A stretch of DNA of 55,043 nt. Origin: an uncultured Bacilli bacterium. GTDB lineage: Bacteria > Bacillota_I > Bacilli_A > RF39 > UBA660. Both the position numbers and the translations under genes were made by a program. Of this stretch, positions 35,059 through 44,415 are shown piece by piece (the stretch's first letter is position 1; each line of letters begins with the position of its first letter). The notes under the pieces are model-generated. The model had not been told where the DNA came from. It worked only from the letters and a program-made list of their open reading frames with translations, and searched no databases. The DNA lies in the NCBI GenBank assembly GCA_947629035.1, contig CANRCE010000004.1, positions 1-55,043 of the forward strand, read 5' to 3'.

Positions 35059-36706
35059 AATTAATCTTACAACTTGTATTATCAGGATTATAAGTATATC
35101 CTAATGCTTCAACATAAGCTTTAATTTTTATTTCACTTACTTTATACCAATTTTCACAAATCCAATACCAATCAAAATCATCTTTATTACTAATATAAAT
35201 ATTTTCATATATAAGAGATTTTACATTAGAAATTTGATAAGGAATTCTATTAATAGCATAATTATCTTTAAAAGTATAAATTTCTCCATTTAATTTAGAA
35301 TATTTTACTTCACTTACATAATCTCTAGCATAAAAACGCATATGATTATCAGTAAGAGGATATAAACTATTAAATTGATTAACTATATCTAATTCTACTT
35401 TTAATTGCTCTTTAGTTAAATAACCCGGTATTAAAATTTCATAGCCTGAATAATAATCATTATCAATAGAATTATGATGATTACTATAGACAATATGACT
35501 AACAGCGCCATAATAAGCCATTTCATAACCTCTTCTTTGTAAATTAAGAAGATTTTTTCCTCCCATACCTTTTCCATAAGTATCATCTTCACGAGTAAGA
35601 TATACCCTAAGTCCATGAGCTTCATAACGACATTTTTCATATAAAGATACCGTTAAATTCATTTCTTTTTCATTAATATAAGCATTGGCAGCGCCAGGAT
35701 CACTTCCTCCATGACCTGGATCAATTAAAATATCATATAAATATTCATGGTTTTCAATTTCTATTACTACTTCATCCAAATCATTATAAACAAATGATAC
35801 TAATTTGTCATTTACTTTAGCTCTTAACAATCTTTCAATTTCAGTTATTTTATTTAATAATGGTTGTCCATTAATATAAACTTTATAAGTACCATTTTGT
35901 ACTCCATTTAAGTTAATTTCACCTTGATATTCATTTCCCTTTGGTACAAGTTCAAAATTATATTCATATTCTCCTAATAATTTTAGAGTATACTTATCAC
36001 TTGCCTCTTTCACATAACCTTCAATATAAAATCCATCTTTGGTATATTCATTTTTAGTTAAAGTATTGGTATATTTTTCATAAACTACTTTAGGTGGTTC
36101 TACTTTCTCTTCTTTAACTACAGGTATTACAACATTAGGTTTTTTCACAGTTACTGTTCTTGTTTTTTTGGTAGTATTTCCACTAGTATCACTTACAGCA
36201 TAAATTACTTCGTAAGTACCTGTTTTACTATTATCAACATTATTTTCTACTTTTACTTTAGAAGTTATATCATTATCATAATTATCTATTGCTTTATAAC
36301 CTGGTTCATTATATTTTTCACCAAGTAAAATTGTAACATCAGATAAAGATAAAGTTATAACTGGAGCTATTTTATCTACGACTTTTACTTCCCTTATTTT
36401 TTCATATTTCTTTCCATTGATAGTATAGGAATAACTAACTTCATAACTACCTAATTTTTCTAAATTTAAATTACTAGTATCAATTACTAAAAGATTACTC
36501 CTATCTATTCCATCAACCATTAAAGTAGCCCCATATTCTAAATATTCTTGTTGATATTCAATTTCATAAACACTAGGTTCATTTAAAATAATTTCAACTG
36601 AATATTCTTTTGATCTGTCTTTTCTATCTAAAAAAAAGAAACTTATTAATAAAGAAAGTAATATTATTATTAAAGTTATTATAAGTATTATTTTCTTTTT
36701 TTTCAT
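35057..36706 (-). CDS. Membrane-anchored N-acetylmuramoyl-L-alanine amidase with Ig-like domains
   Basis: 549 aa. N-terminal anchor (KKIILIITLIIILLSLLISFF), two Ig/HYR-like beta domains (SYTINGKKYEKIREVKVVDK and TGTYEVIYAVSDTSGNTTKK), a linker region, then an Amidase_3 catalytic domain: ILIDPGHGGSDPGA, NEKEMNLTVSLYE, RVYLTREDD and YSNHHNS, giving the zinc-binding His/Glu/His set. It cleaves the amide between MurNAc and the stem peptide. A role in cell separation or mother-cell lysis is plausible. GGAGAAG precedes the ATG. Confidence 0.9.
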   Translation of the reverse strand: MKKKKIILIITLIIILLSLLISFFFLDRKDRSKEYSVEIILNEPSVYEIEYQQEYLEYGATLMVDGIDRSNLLVIDTSNLNLEKLGSYEVSYSYTINGKKYEKIREVKVVDKIAPVITLSLSDVTILLGEKYNEPGYKAIDNYDNDITSKVKVENNVDNSKTGTYEVIYAVSDTSGNTTKKTRTVTVKKPNVVIPVVKEEKVEPPKVVYEKYTNTLTKNEYTKDGFYIEGYVKEASDKYTLKLLGEYEYNFELVPKGNEYQGEINLNGVQNGTYKVYINGQPLLNKITEIERLLRAKVNDKLVSFVYNDLDEVVIEIENHEYLYDILIDPGHGGSDPGAANAYINEKEMNLTVSLYEKCRYEAHGLRVYLTREDDTYGKGMGGKNLLNLQRRGYEMAYYGAVSHIVYSNHHNSIDNDYYSGYEILIPGYLTKEQLKVELDIVNQFNSLYPLTDNHMRFYARDYVSEVKYSKLNGEIYTFKDNYAINRIPYQISNVKSLIYENIYISNKDDFDWYWICENWYKVSEIKIKAYVEALGYTYNPDNTSCKIN

Positions 36707-36716
36707 CGTACTTCTC

Positions 36717-37061
36717 CTATTTAATTGGTTTTATTTTTATTCCTATTACTTTATATTTATTTTGCTCTTCTTTGGAATAAATACTATTAAAAATATCTTT
36801 TAAGTCATTTTTACTAAATGAAGAATCTAACAAAATAGATATATCAAAATTTTTTAATAAATCATCAATATCATCATATATATAAAGATCCATAACTTTA
36901 GCTAAAAAGAAAACATCTTCATTATCTAATTTAGAAAATTTAATAGTATCCCCAACTTTAATTTTTTGTCTTTTTTCATCATATAATCTTATTTCGATTC
37001 TTTTTGTACCTTTTACTATATAATCATAATAAGTAGGATTAAGTCTCATTTCATGTAACAT
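36717..37061 (-). CDS. ASCH/PUA-like domain protein
   Basis: 114 aa. MRLNPTYYDYIVKGTKRIEI followed by RLYDEKRQKIKVGDTIKFSK is the ASCH pattern: a Lys-Thr-Lys-x-Ile-Glu-x-Arg motif with RNA-binding residues. E. coli YqfB of this fold is an N4-acetylcytidine amidohydrolase, but the family is broad and substrate cannot be inferred. AAAGGAAG lies 7 nt before the ATG. It lies 10 nt before the amidase gene, so probably in one transcript. Confidence 0.8.
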   Translation of the reverse strand: MLHEMRLNPTYYDYIVKGTKRIEIRLYDEKRQKIKVGDTIKFSKLDNEDVFFLAKVMDLYIYDDIDDLLKNFDISILLDSSFSKNDLKDIFNSIYSKEEQNKYKVIGIKIKPIK

Positions 37062-37113
37062 ATTTAACTTCCTTTCTTATACACTCAATTTAAAATTATC
37101 TACTTTAATCTTT

Positions 37114-37485
37114 TTAAGGACAAATATTATCACTACTAGATGGACTTGCATCAGTATAATAGATTTTATTATTTCTAATATCACAATAAATATAACCTAC
37201 CATTTCATTACCATTAGCATCTAACAAGTCATCTTCCGTTGCTCCAACTGATTTAAGTTTAGCTAATTCAAGATAACAATTTTGAGTAACAGTATTACGA
37301 TTTTCACTTACATAAATATCGGCCAAAGAAACTAATAAATCTTGTTTAGCTTTCAATTGCTTTGCTTTACTACGCTCTAAACTAGACGTAATACTTGGTA
37401 TTGCTATAGTTAAAATAGCTATTAATATTACTAATACAGCAAGTAATTCTACTAATGTAAATCCTTTATTATTTATTTTTTTCAT
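37114..37485 (-). CDS. Type IV pilin-like protein 2 (ComGC-like)
   Basis: 123 aa. MKKINNKGFTLVELLAVLVI is a perfect prepilin leader, followed by helix ILIAILTIAIPSITSSLERS and a small domain with cysteines at VTQNCYLEL, IYCDIRN and the C-terminal NICP. The size is that of ComGC-like major pseudopilins. It has the same leader as the 50277 protein, including the NKGFTLVELL core. Not in an operon with other pilus genes. AGAGGTAG precedes the ATG. Confidence 0.9.
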   Translation of the reverse strand: MKKINNKGFTLVELLAVLVILIAILTIAIPSITSSLERSKAKQLKAKQDLLVSLADIYVSENRNTVTQNCYLELAKLKSVGATEDDLLDANGNEMVGYIYCDIRNNKIYYTDASPSSSDNICP

Positions 37486-37559
37486 TTGTCTACCTCTTAT
37501 CTATACTATTATTATAAATCTTTTTTTTAAATTTAACAAGAAGATAGACTAAAAAATAT

Positions 37560-38579
37560 TTAATGTTTATTAGTAGCAAATCCATATACTTTATTATTTT
37601 CTAATTTTTTTCCTTTATAATAAAACAATTCACTTACCGTTACTATTTGATAACCATCTTCTAATAAAGTTGGTATTACTAAATCTATTGCATTTAAAGT
37701 TGCACTATAAATATCATGCATAAGTATAATATCTCCATCACTTACTTTATTTAAAATTTTATTGGCAATTTTTTTAGAATTATGATATTTCCAATCTAAA
37801 GTATCTAAATTCCATATAATAATTGGCATATTAGCATTATTTTTTACTTTATTACTAATAGAGCCATAACTTGGTCTAAAAAGACTAGGATAAGTTCCCG
37901 TGATTTTTTTTAATATTTCATTAGTTTTAGTTATTTCTTCCTTTATCTTATCATTACTATATCTTGGTAATATTAAATGATTATAAGTATGATTTCCTAT
38001 TTCCATACCTAATTCAGACATTTTTTTAATTATTTTTTCTTGAGCCATAGCTTTTTTCCCCAAAACAAAAAAAGTTGCCTTAACATTATACTTATTTAAA
38101 ACATCTAAAATCTTACTAGTATTATAATTTGGACCATCATCAAAAGTAAAAGCAATCATTGGTTTATTCATATCTATTTCTTTATAATTGTAAAAATCAT
38201 AATCATATGTTTTTTGTTTTACAAGAACTTTAGATATACTATCATAATCTAAATCTATTAAAAAAGTAGATATGCTATTATTTATTTTATTATCAATTGT
38301 AGAATAATTATAAAAAGTGAGTTCATATTTGTCTTCTTTAATCGTATAATCATAATCAATAAATAGATAATCTTTTTCATATATATGATAATCCATAATA
38401 TAATTATTTATATATTCTAAAAGATAATCATCTATTTTTTTATGATTAAAATAAGGAAAATAAATTTCCATTGTCTCTTCTTTTATCTCTTTATTGATTA
38501 CTTTTTCACTATTAAAATCAACTATAAATAAAATTAAAAAAAATAAAATTAAAGGAATTAATAAATATCTCTTTTTCAA
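37560..38579 (-). CDS. Polysaccharide deacetylase (NodB domain)
   Basis: 339 aa. N-terminal anchor (RYLLIPLILFFLILFIVDF), a DUF3298/4163-like middle part, then the NodB domain: MIAFTFDDGPNYNTS, VKATFFVLGKKA, IGNHTYNHLIL, LFRPSYGSISN and DIILMHDIYS. These are the five motifs of carbohydrate esterase family 4, with the metal-binding D-H-H set. It probably de-N-acetylates peptidoglycan; MurNAc or GlcNAc is uncertain. The start seems to be the TTG at 38579, with AGGTGAG 6 nt upstream. Confidence 0.92.
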   Translation of the reverse strand: MKKRYLLIPLILFFLILFIVDFNSEKVINKEIKEETMEIYFPYFNHKKIDDYLLEYINNYIMDYHIYEKDYLFIDYDYTIKEDKYELTFYNYSTIDNKINNSISTFLIDLDYDSISKVLVKQKTYDYDFYNYKEIDMNKPMIAFTFDDGPNYNTSKILDVLNKYNVKATFFVLGKKAMAQEKIIKKMSELGMEIGNHTYNHLILPRYSNDKIKEEITKTNEILKKITGTYPSLFRPSYGSISNKVKNNANMPIIIWNLDTLDWKYHNSKKIANKILNKVSDGDIILMHDIYSATLNAIDLVIPTLLEDGYQIVTVSELFYYKGKKLENNKVYGFATNKH

Positions 38580-38691
38580 GTATACTCACCTAATACATTT
38601 TATTTATAAATAATAGCTATTATGTAAATAATTAAATAAGTATAAATAAACATATATTTTTTAACTAATATTAAAAATAACCCCAAAAATA

Positions 38692-38714
38692 AATGACTTC
38701 AAATTGAAGTCATT
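38692..38714 (-). terminator. Terminator of the 38722 gene
   Basis: AATGACTTC/GAAGTCATT stem with a 5-nt loop, followed by TATTTTTGGGG on the minus strand. Confidence 0.7.
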
Positions 38715-38721
38715 CATTTAA

Positions 38722-40335
38722 TTAATTTAAACTAATTATTTCCGTAACATCACTTTCTTTACTATAGGCTATGCTAATCTTACTACCAACAGTTAAAAAT
38801 GGTATTATATCTTTTGCTACATTTATATTAACTTTATATTTATTTTCATCTGTATCAGTAATATAATAAATACTATTTCCATTTAACATAGCCATATTTA
38901 TAGTTCTAATAGTAATATCTTTTTTTAATAAATTATTATTATCATAAGTTATATCTTGATTTTCTAAATAATTAGATATAGCTTTTTCTATACCTAAAGA
39001 TGAATCTGTTACTACAACCTTTTGATAATCTACAACATCTACTAAAGCATACATTTTAACTAAACCAGCATTATCTTTTAAACTCATAAGATAAGTAGGT
39101 TTGTTATTTAAATTAATAAGAAGTGGAAAAGAAGCTACATAATTCATTTGTTGAACTTGACCTTCACTTGAAGCCATCGCAGAATATTCTTCAGCTCCTG
39201 GAACACTATAAAATTTTGTTTCTTTAGTTCGCATATTACATAAGATAAATCCTAAATTAGATTCATCACTTGATACTGATGTAATTCCCGTATATAAATA
39301 AACATCATCATTCATAACAGTATAATTATATCCATCTGTAGTCATTGTTACACCTTTTTGACCAAATATTGAATTGAAAAAGCCTTGTTTATATTTACCC
39401 CAATCATCTACCTGTTCAATGATAAGAGAAGCTGAATATACATGATCTACCCAAGTCGGTATATCTTCTTTTTTATATTTTTTTGATTTACCTGTGATAG
39501 GATCTAAAATAACAACTCCCGTTACTTCTTTTCTTATTCCTATACCATGATAAGATATCGTAGGAACTATCCAATAAGGATTTCCTTCATTATCAATTTC
39601 AAATGATGCTTCATCAAACATTACCGTTGGATAACTAAAACGAAGCTTACGATATAAATTCTCATTAAATAAACTACTTGGCATATATTTCATACCTTTA
39701 TCTAATTTTACTAAATTAGCTTCTCCTGTTACTGAATTTACAGTAATATAACCCTTTATTCCATCTTTTTTATTAGTAAAATATTTTATAAATGAAGCAT
39801 ACTCTAATGGTGTTACTCTAATTATATCATTATTATAATTTATTTGAGTATAAAGTGATGATACATAAAATTGAGATACTAATTCAGGCATTTGTCCCAT
39901 TACCCTATCTCCTAGCTTTTGACTTGATTCTTTATCCAATAATGGAAGTGCTTTAATATCTACTTCCTTAACATCACTAATAAAATCACCATCTGTATCA
40001 ACAGTAATCCTATTAGCATAATCTTTTGAATTAAATAATGGAGATAAAATTACATTAACTAATATAATTATGATAAAACAAATTGGCACTATCAATAAAG
40101 ATAGAGCATTATCTAATTTATTTTTATCTTTTTGATTTTTCGTTAAATTATTCATAATCATATTTAAATTTAAAACATTAAACATCCTTGTAGCTATAAA
40201 AAATATAAATACAAAAAATAAATAACTATATAGCCCTGGACTAGTCAAATTTAAAGCTGGTAAACTAAAATAATATAATAATATAGCAAATATTAAAGTA
40301 ATAATAATTCTAATTAATAAATTTTTATTTTTCAT
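38722..40335 (-). CDS. Uncharacterised membrane protein with a large extracytoplasmic domain
   Basis: Not recognised as a characterised family. 537 aa: three or so membrane helices in the first 100 residues (LIRIIITLIFAILLYYFSLP, YLFFVFIFFIATRMF, SLLIVPICFIIIILVNVIL), then about 430 residues outside. The latter has recurring features such as GIKGYITVNSVTGEANLVKL, PYWIVPTISYHGIGIRKEVT and VILDPITGKSKKYKKEDIPT, which suggest a beta-propeller-like or repeat structure that describes substrate data. It overlaps the MscS gene by 11 nt, so translational coupling is likely. AAGGAGAGG lies before the ATG. Confidence 0.65.
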   Translation of the reverse strand: MKNKNLLIRIIITLIFAILLYYFSLPALNLTSPGLYSYLFFVFIFFIATRMFNVLNLNMIMNNLTKNQKDKNKLDNALSLLIVPICFIIIILVNVILSPLFNSKDYANRITVDTDGDFISDVKEVDIKALPLLDKESSQKLGDRVMGQMPELVSQFYVSSLYTQINYNNDIIRVTPLEYASFIKYFTNKKDGIKGYITVNSVTGEANLVKLDKGMKYMPSSLFNENLYRKLRFSYPTVMFDEASFEIDNEGNPYWIVPTISYHGIGIRKEVTGVVILDPITGKSKKYKKEDIPTWVDHVYSASLIIEQVDDWGKYKQGFFNSIFGQKGVTMTTDGYNYTVMNDDVYLYTGITSVSSDESNLGFILCNMRTKETKFYSVPGAEEYSAMASSEGQVQQMNYVASFPLLINLNNKPTYLMSLKDNAGLVKMYALVDVVDYQKVVVTDSSLGIEKAISNYLENQDITYDNNNLLKKDITIRTINMAMLNGNSIYYITDTDENKYKVNINVAKDIIPFLTVGSKISIAYSKESDVTEIISLN

Positions 40336-41149
40336 TTTTCCTCTCCTTTAGATAAACATCTAATTTATTATATGGTATTTCAATTTTATTTTTGTCTAAC
40401 TCTTCTTTAATAATTTTTAACATTTGACGTTTAGTTTGAAATTGAGCTTGAGGTAAACATTCAAACAAAATACTATAGACAATACTTGAAGAAGATAATT
40501 CTTCGACTCCAAGTAATTGTATTTCATTTCTTACTTCCTTAATTTGTTTTAATTTAACAATAGTTTTATCTAATACTTTTTCTAATTTAGCTAAATTGGT
40601 ATCATAACTTACACTAATTTGTAAAATATATCTATTTAAACTTTGTGAATAATTTATGACTTCCGTAAAACTTGAATTATTAAGAGATAATATTTCTCCA
40701 GTATAAGCTTTTAACTTTGTCGTTTTTAATCCCAAAGATATAACCTCTCCCTTAAAACCATTAATTGATACAATATCTCCTAATGTATATTGATTATCAA
40801 AAATTATAAAAATTCCTGCTAGTAAATCTTTAATAATATCTTGAAAAGCAAGACCTACAACTAAACCAACAATTCCAAGTGATGCTAAAATCTTATTAGT
40901 ATTAACACCATAAACTCCTAAAATAGCTAAAATAGTAAAAATAGCTATTACATATTTTATTATGCTTTTTATAAGATTAATAATTGTTATTTTTCTTTGT
41001 TCGATTTCTTTTTTATTAGTCTTTAATTTTATTTTACTAGTTTTAGTAATTATCGTAATAATAATATTATACAAAATAATTCCTATTACTATATAAATTA
41101 TTGGTAAATAAAATTTTTCACTCGAAAAAAACGTAAATATATTTTTCAT
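40325..41149 (-). CDS. Small-conductance mechanosensitive channel (MscS family)
   Basis: 274 aa. Pore-lining helix and MscS beta domain: KILASLGIVGLVVGLAFQDI, IKDLLAGIFIIFDNQYTLGD and VKLKA-like GLKTTKLKAYTGEI, LNNSSFTEVINYS. Three membrane segments precede the soluble domain. It releases solutes on hypo-osmotic shock. The start overlaps the stop of hemW as ATGA, and the end overlaps the 38722 gene, so hemW-mscS-38722 form a tightly coupled operon. Confidence 0.92.
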   Translation of the reverse strand: MKNIFTFFSSEKFYLPIIYIVIGIILYNIIITIITKTSKIKLKTNKKEIEQRKITIINLIKSIIKYVIAIFTILAILGVYGVNTNKILASLGIVGLVVGLAFQDIIKDLLAGIFIIFDNQYTLGDIVSINGFKGEVISLGLKTTKLKAYTGEILSLNNSSFTEVINYSQSLNRYILQISVSYDTNLAKLEKVLDKTIVKLKQIKEVRNEIQLLGVEELSSSSIVYSILFECLPQAQFQTKRQMLKIIKEELDKNKIEIPYNKLDVYLKERKNEK

Positions 41150-42240
41150 ATTTTATCCTCCTCATCTAAAATTTTAGTTAATATTTCATTAGATACATAT
41201 AAATAATTATGATTGATATATAAATTATCTTTATCTAAAACTAAATATTCATCCTCAATTAATGATTTTAAATTATAAACTTCAAAGATATCTTTTTTAA
41301 ATTCATCTCTAAATTTTTTAATATTTATTCCTTTTAATTTTCGAAAAGATAACATTACTTTATTGTCCATTCGTAATTTTTCATCTTCGTATTCTTTTTT
41401 AAATTCATAGTTCTTGTTCAAATATTTTAAAATATTTTTCGTATTTTCTATACGATAATTATCAATATATGATACACTACCTAATCCAAAGCCATAATAC
41501 ATACCATTATCCCAATAATTTAAATTATGAATTGACTCATAACTAGCTTTAGCATAATTACTTATTTCATAGTGCACATAACCATTACTAGTTAACTTAT
41601 CTTCAATATATTTATACATCTTATATTCAATTTCATCATCTATGTTTTTAAAATTATTGTTTTTTAACATCGTATGATCTTCAATAATTAAACTATATAC
41701 TGATACATGAGGTAAATTCAACTTTAAAAAATTATCTATATCTTCCTTTATAACATTTAAAGAAGTAGTAACACCATATATTAAATCTATATTAATATTA
41801 TTAAAATATTTTTTAGCTAAATTTATTTGAGCTAATGCTTGCTTTTTGGTATGTTTTCGATTTAATATTTTAATTATTTTAGGATTAAATGATTGAATAC
41901 CAATACTTAATCTATTTACCCCATATGTTTTTAAAAGTTTTAATTTCTCTTCATTAAGATCATCAATATTAGCTTCAAATGTATATTCATAATTACTATC
42001 TTTTTTTAAAATAGAAACAATCTTTAATAATTTTTCTAATTCTTGTAAATCTAATGAACTTGGTGTTCCTCCACCAATATAAATTGTCTTTAAAGCCTCT
42101 TTTTTGTATCTTAACTTAATTTCTTCTTTTAAGCTAGATAAATATTTATCTACATATTCTTTATTGTAATACATTTTAGTAAAATCACAATAACTACATA
42201 TATTACTACAAAAAGGTATATGAATATAAGCATTTTTCAT
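41146..42240 (-). CDS. hemW: Radical SAM protein HemW-like (putative heme chaperone)
   Basis: 364 aa. Radical SAM cluster CSNICSYCDF (Cys11, Cys15, Cys18), then YIGGGTPSSL, RLSIGIQSFNPKIIKILNRK, and the HemN C-terminal domain. HemW is HemN-like but lacks coproporphyrinogen oxidase activity; it inserts heme into respiratory enzymes in other bacteria. Length and motifs fit HemW better than HemN, which is about 450 aa and has an extra Cys (CxxxCxxCxC). GAAGTGATG lies before the ATG. No heme biosynthesis gene lies nearby. Confidence 0.85.
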   Translation of the reverse strand: MKNAYIHIPFCSNICSYCDFTKMYYNKEYVDKYLSSLKEEIKLRYKKEALKTIYIGGGTPSSLDLQELEKLLKIVSILKKDSNYEYTFEANIDDLNEEKLKLLKTYGVNRLSIGIQSFNPKIIKILNRKHTKKQALAQINLAKKYFNNINIDLIYGVTTSLNVIKEDIDNFLKLNLPHVSVYSLIIEDHTMLKNNNFKNIDDEIEYKMYKYIEDKLTSNGYVHYEISNYAKASYESIHNLNYWDNGMYYGFGLGSVSYIDNYRIENTKNILKYLNKNYEFKKEYEDEKLRMDNKVMLSFRKLKGINIKKFRDEFKKDIFEVYNLKSLIEDEYLVLDKDNLYINHNYLYVSNEILTKILDEEDKI

Positions 42241-42295
42241 ATCATCACTTCTTTATTTTATTATAAATTATTTTAAATAATTTAACAATACTTTT

Positions 42296-42324
42296 GTATA
42301 TTTTTTATTATTTTGCTCATAATA
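42296..42324 (+). promoter_or_regulatory. Probable SigG/SigF-type promoter of sspI
   Basis: GTATA (42296-42300), 17 nt, CATAATA (42318-42324); forespore promoters have GyATA and CATACTA, so there is one mismatch. It is 16 nt before the ATG of an SspI homologue, a known forespore gene. Confidence 0.6.
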
Positions 42325-42340
42325 CTTTTAGGTGATAAAA

Positions 42341-42547
42341 ATGGAAAATATTGATGTAAGAGCATACATTATAAATAATTTTAAAGATGATAGTATTGAT
42401 GATATTAAAGGAGCAATCGAAAATTCAATTAAATCAAGAGATGAAGATCCTCTAATAGGACTTGGAGTATTATTTGAATTATTATGGAATAATTCTAATG
42501 ATAGTTTAAAAAAGACAATGTTAAATAATATAAAAAAAGGTATGTAA
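42341..42547 (+). CDS. sspI: Small acid-soluble spore protein SspI
   Basis: 68 aa. It is like B. subtilis SspI across the length: VRAYIINNFKDDSIDDIKGA, ENSIKS and the key motif IGLGVLFELLWNNSNDSLKK (GLGVLFEVIW in Bacillus). SspI is a minor SASP of the forespore core. Start at the ATG at 42341, with AGGTGAT upstream; an in-frame GTG lies inside this site. Preceded by a forespore-type promoter. Confidence 0.92.
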   Translation: MENIDVRAYIINNFKDDSIDDIKGAIENSIKSRDEDPLIGLGVLFELLWNNSNDSLKKTMLNNIKKGM

Positions 42548-42554
42548 ATAAAAT

Positions 42555-43109
42555 TTACACATCTTTTTTTTCTGCTTCAACAGTTAAAGTTCCAGTAATA
42601 TTTTTTGAAATCTCATTTATATTATTATTTACTGTACCATCCATATAAATAATAAATTTATAATTAGTCTCTCCTACTGAAACAGTATTATCAGTAACAA
42701 TTTCGTTATCTACCACATTTATACTATCAAAAGAACCTGATTTTAACTCTGTATAACTTTTACTATCTGTTGATTTTAAAACTTTATATTTTACATAACT
42801 TTGTTTTAATTCATTATCAATTTTTGTAATATTTAAATGAATAGTTGCCTTTAATTCACCTTCAGTAGTATTTTTTATTTTAAAAGTTGTAGTTTGACCA
42901 TCATTATAATCTAATACAGGCCCTAATTTATTTGTGGATATATCATTTCCTTTTTCAAAAGTTACCTCTGCTAAATTACCAAGCTTAAAAACTATTGGCG
43001 TTTGTTGCTCATTACTAGAAGTCCAATTATACCAAGCATAAGTTCCAAGTAAACTTACAACAATAATACCCACAATAGAAACAATTAAAACATATTTCTT
43101 ATTTCCCAT
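42555..43109 (-). CDS. SipW-cognate (TasA/camelysin-like) surface protein 3
   Basis: 184 aa. Signal segment VLIVSIVGIIVVSLLGTYAW then YNWTSSNEQQTP. The mature part is a beta sandwich with repeated patterns such as TTTFKIKNTTEGELKATIHL and ITGTLTVEAEKK, like the ubiquitous camelysin/CalY fold. Of the three this is the shortest. It stands alone and convergent with sspI. AGAGAGGG lies about 8 nt before the ATG. Confidence 0.72.
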   Translation of the reverse strand: MGNKKYVLIVSIVGIIVVSLLGTYAWYNWTSSNEQQTPIVFKLGNLAEVTFEKGNDISTNKLGPVLDYNDGQTTTFKIKNTTEGELKATIHLNITKIDNELKQSYVKYKVLKSTDSKSYTELKSGSFDSINVVDNEIVTDNTVSVGETNYKFIIYMDGTVNNNINEISKNITGTLTVEAEKKDV

Positions 43110-43163
43110 AATTAAAATCCCTCTCTTATTATATTTAAATTATATCATTTTTCTAAACAATAG

Positions 43164-44315
43164 TCAATTTACTTTTTTAAGCTTTTTTTCTTTTTGAATA
43201 TTAGTTTCATATGCTACTCTTTCTACTAAAGCTAAAGCCACTAAAACTGATAAAGCATAAGAGCCACCATATGATAAAAATGGAAGTGGTACTCCCGTTA
43301 AAGGCAAAAGTCCCATAACTCCTCCTAAATTGATAATAATATGAAGTAGTAAATATATAAAGACACCATAAGCTAGTAATGAATTTTTTAGATTATTAGC
43401 CTCTTTTGCTATCTTAAAAATGCGATATAAAATAAAAACATAAACTAAAATAATTATACTTCCTACTATCAATCCCCACTCTTCAACAATAATAGGATAA
43501 ATAAAATCTGTATAACTCTCAGGTAAATATAAATATTTTTGAGTACTCTCTCCTATTCCTTGACCTGTTAAGCCCCCATTAGCAAAAGCAATAAAACTAT
43601 TACATAACTGATAACCAGATTCTTCTTGATATCGCTCACAAGGCTTAATAAAGTTAAATCGTTCAAGTTGATAATCTTTTAATATTGAACCTCCCGTTGC
43701 AAGAAGAACTATAACTACTACTCCAATAGCTCCTAATAAAATTTTATTAAGTAATTTTCGATATTTTTTAGGAATAGGAATAGCATAAAACATTAATAAA
43801 GTTAAAAAAACAATAATTGATGCCGTTCCTAAATCAGGTTGAATAACTACCAAACTTATAATTAAAGCACAAATTAATAATGGTTTTATTAAACTCCATT
43901 GATTATCTAAATTATTTTTATTTTTATCGTAATAAACTGCTAAATAAATAATTATTGCTACTTTAGCAAATTCTGATGGCTGTAAAGATATTGGACCTAT
44001 GGAAAACCAACTTTGTGCATTATTAGCAACACTTCCATATATAGTAAGACCAATAAGAGAAACCAAAATTAAAGAAATGATAATATTAGCAAGTTTTTTA
44101 TAAGCCGAAGTTGGTATTAAAATACATACAAAAAAAGCAATAAAACCAAAAATAACAAATACAAGTTCACGATAAAAATAGATATAAGGACTATTTCCAT
44201 AACGCATATAAGATTCCATAGAAGAAGCTGATAATACCATAATAATACCAAAGATAAAAAAAACTACTACTGTTATTAATAAAGTTTTATCAATATTTCT
44301 TAATACTTTTTTCAT
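43164..44315 (-). CDS. Peptidoglycan polymerase of the FtsW/SpoVE family
   Basis: 383 aa, about ten membrane helices. SEDS family glycosyltransferase that polymerises lipid II. Seen: SLQPSEFAKVAIIIYLAVYY, NGGLTGQGIGESTQKYLYLP followed by ESYTDFIYPIIVEEWGLI, and LLPLTGVPLPFLSYGGSYAL. The KYLYLPESYTDFI motif is FtsW/SpoVE-type rather than RodA. Division FtsW or spore-specific SpoVE cannot be told from one copy. It lies away from murG, next to which spoVE lies in B. subtilis. Confidence 0.9.
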   Translation of the reverse strand: MKKVLRNIDKTLLITVVVFFIFGIIMVLSASSMESYMRYGNSPYIYFYRELVFVIFGFIAFFVCILIPTSAYKKLANIIISLILVSLIGLTIYGSVANNAQSWFSIGPISLQPSEFAKVAIIIYLAVYYDKNKNNLDNQWSLIKPLLICALIISLVVIQPDLGTASIIVFLTLLMFYAIPIPKKYRKLLNKILLGAIGVVVIVLLATGGSILKDYQLERFNFIKPCERYQEESGYQLCNSFIAFANGGLTGQGIGESTQKYLYLPESYTDFIYPIIVEEWGLIVGSIIILVYVFILYRIFKIAKEANNLKNSLLAYGVFIYLLLHIIINLGGVMGLLPLTGVPLPFLSYGGSYALSVLVALALVERVAYETNIQKEKKLKKVN

Positions 44316-44415
44316 ATATCTTATCTCCTATATTAATAATAACATATTTTTTTAACATTTTACTAGTAATTTAAAATTTATTCAAAAAAAAAATTAATTA
44401 TTGTAAATTAATCTC

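Noticed and set aside
35431-35640. Second minus-strand frame inside the amidase gene
   Set aside because: Out-of-frame translation over the Amidase_3 motifs with no ribosome-binding site.
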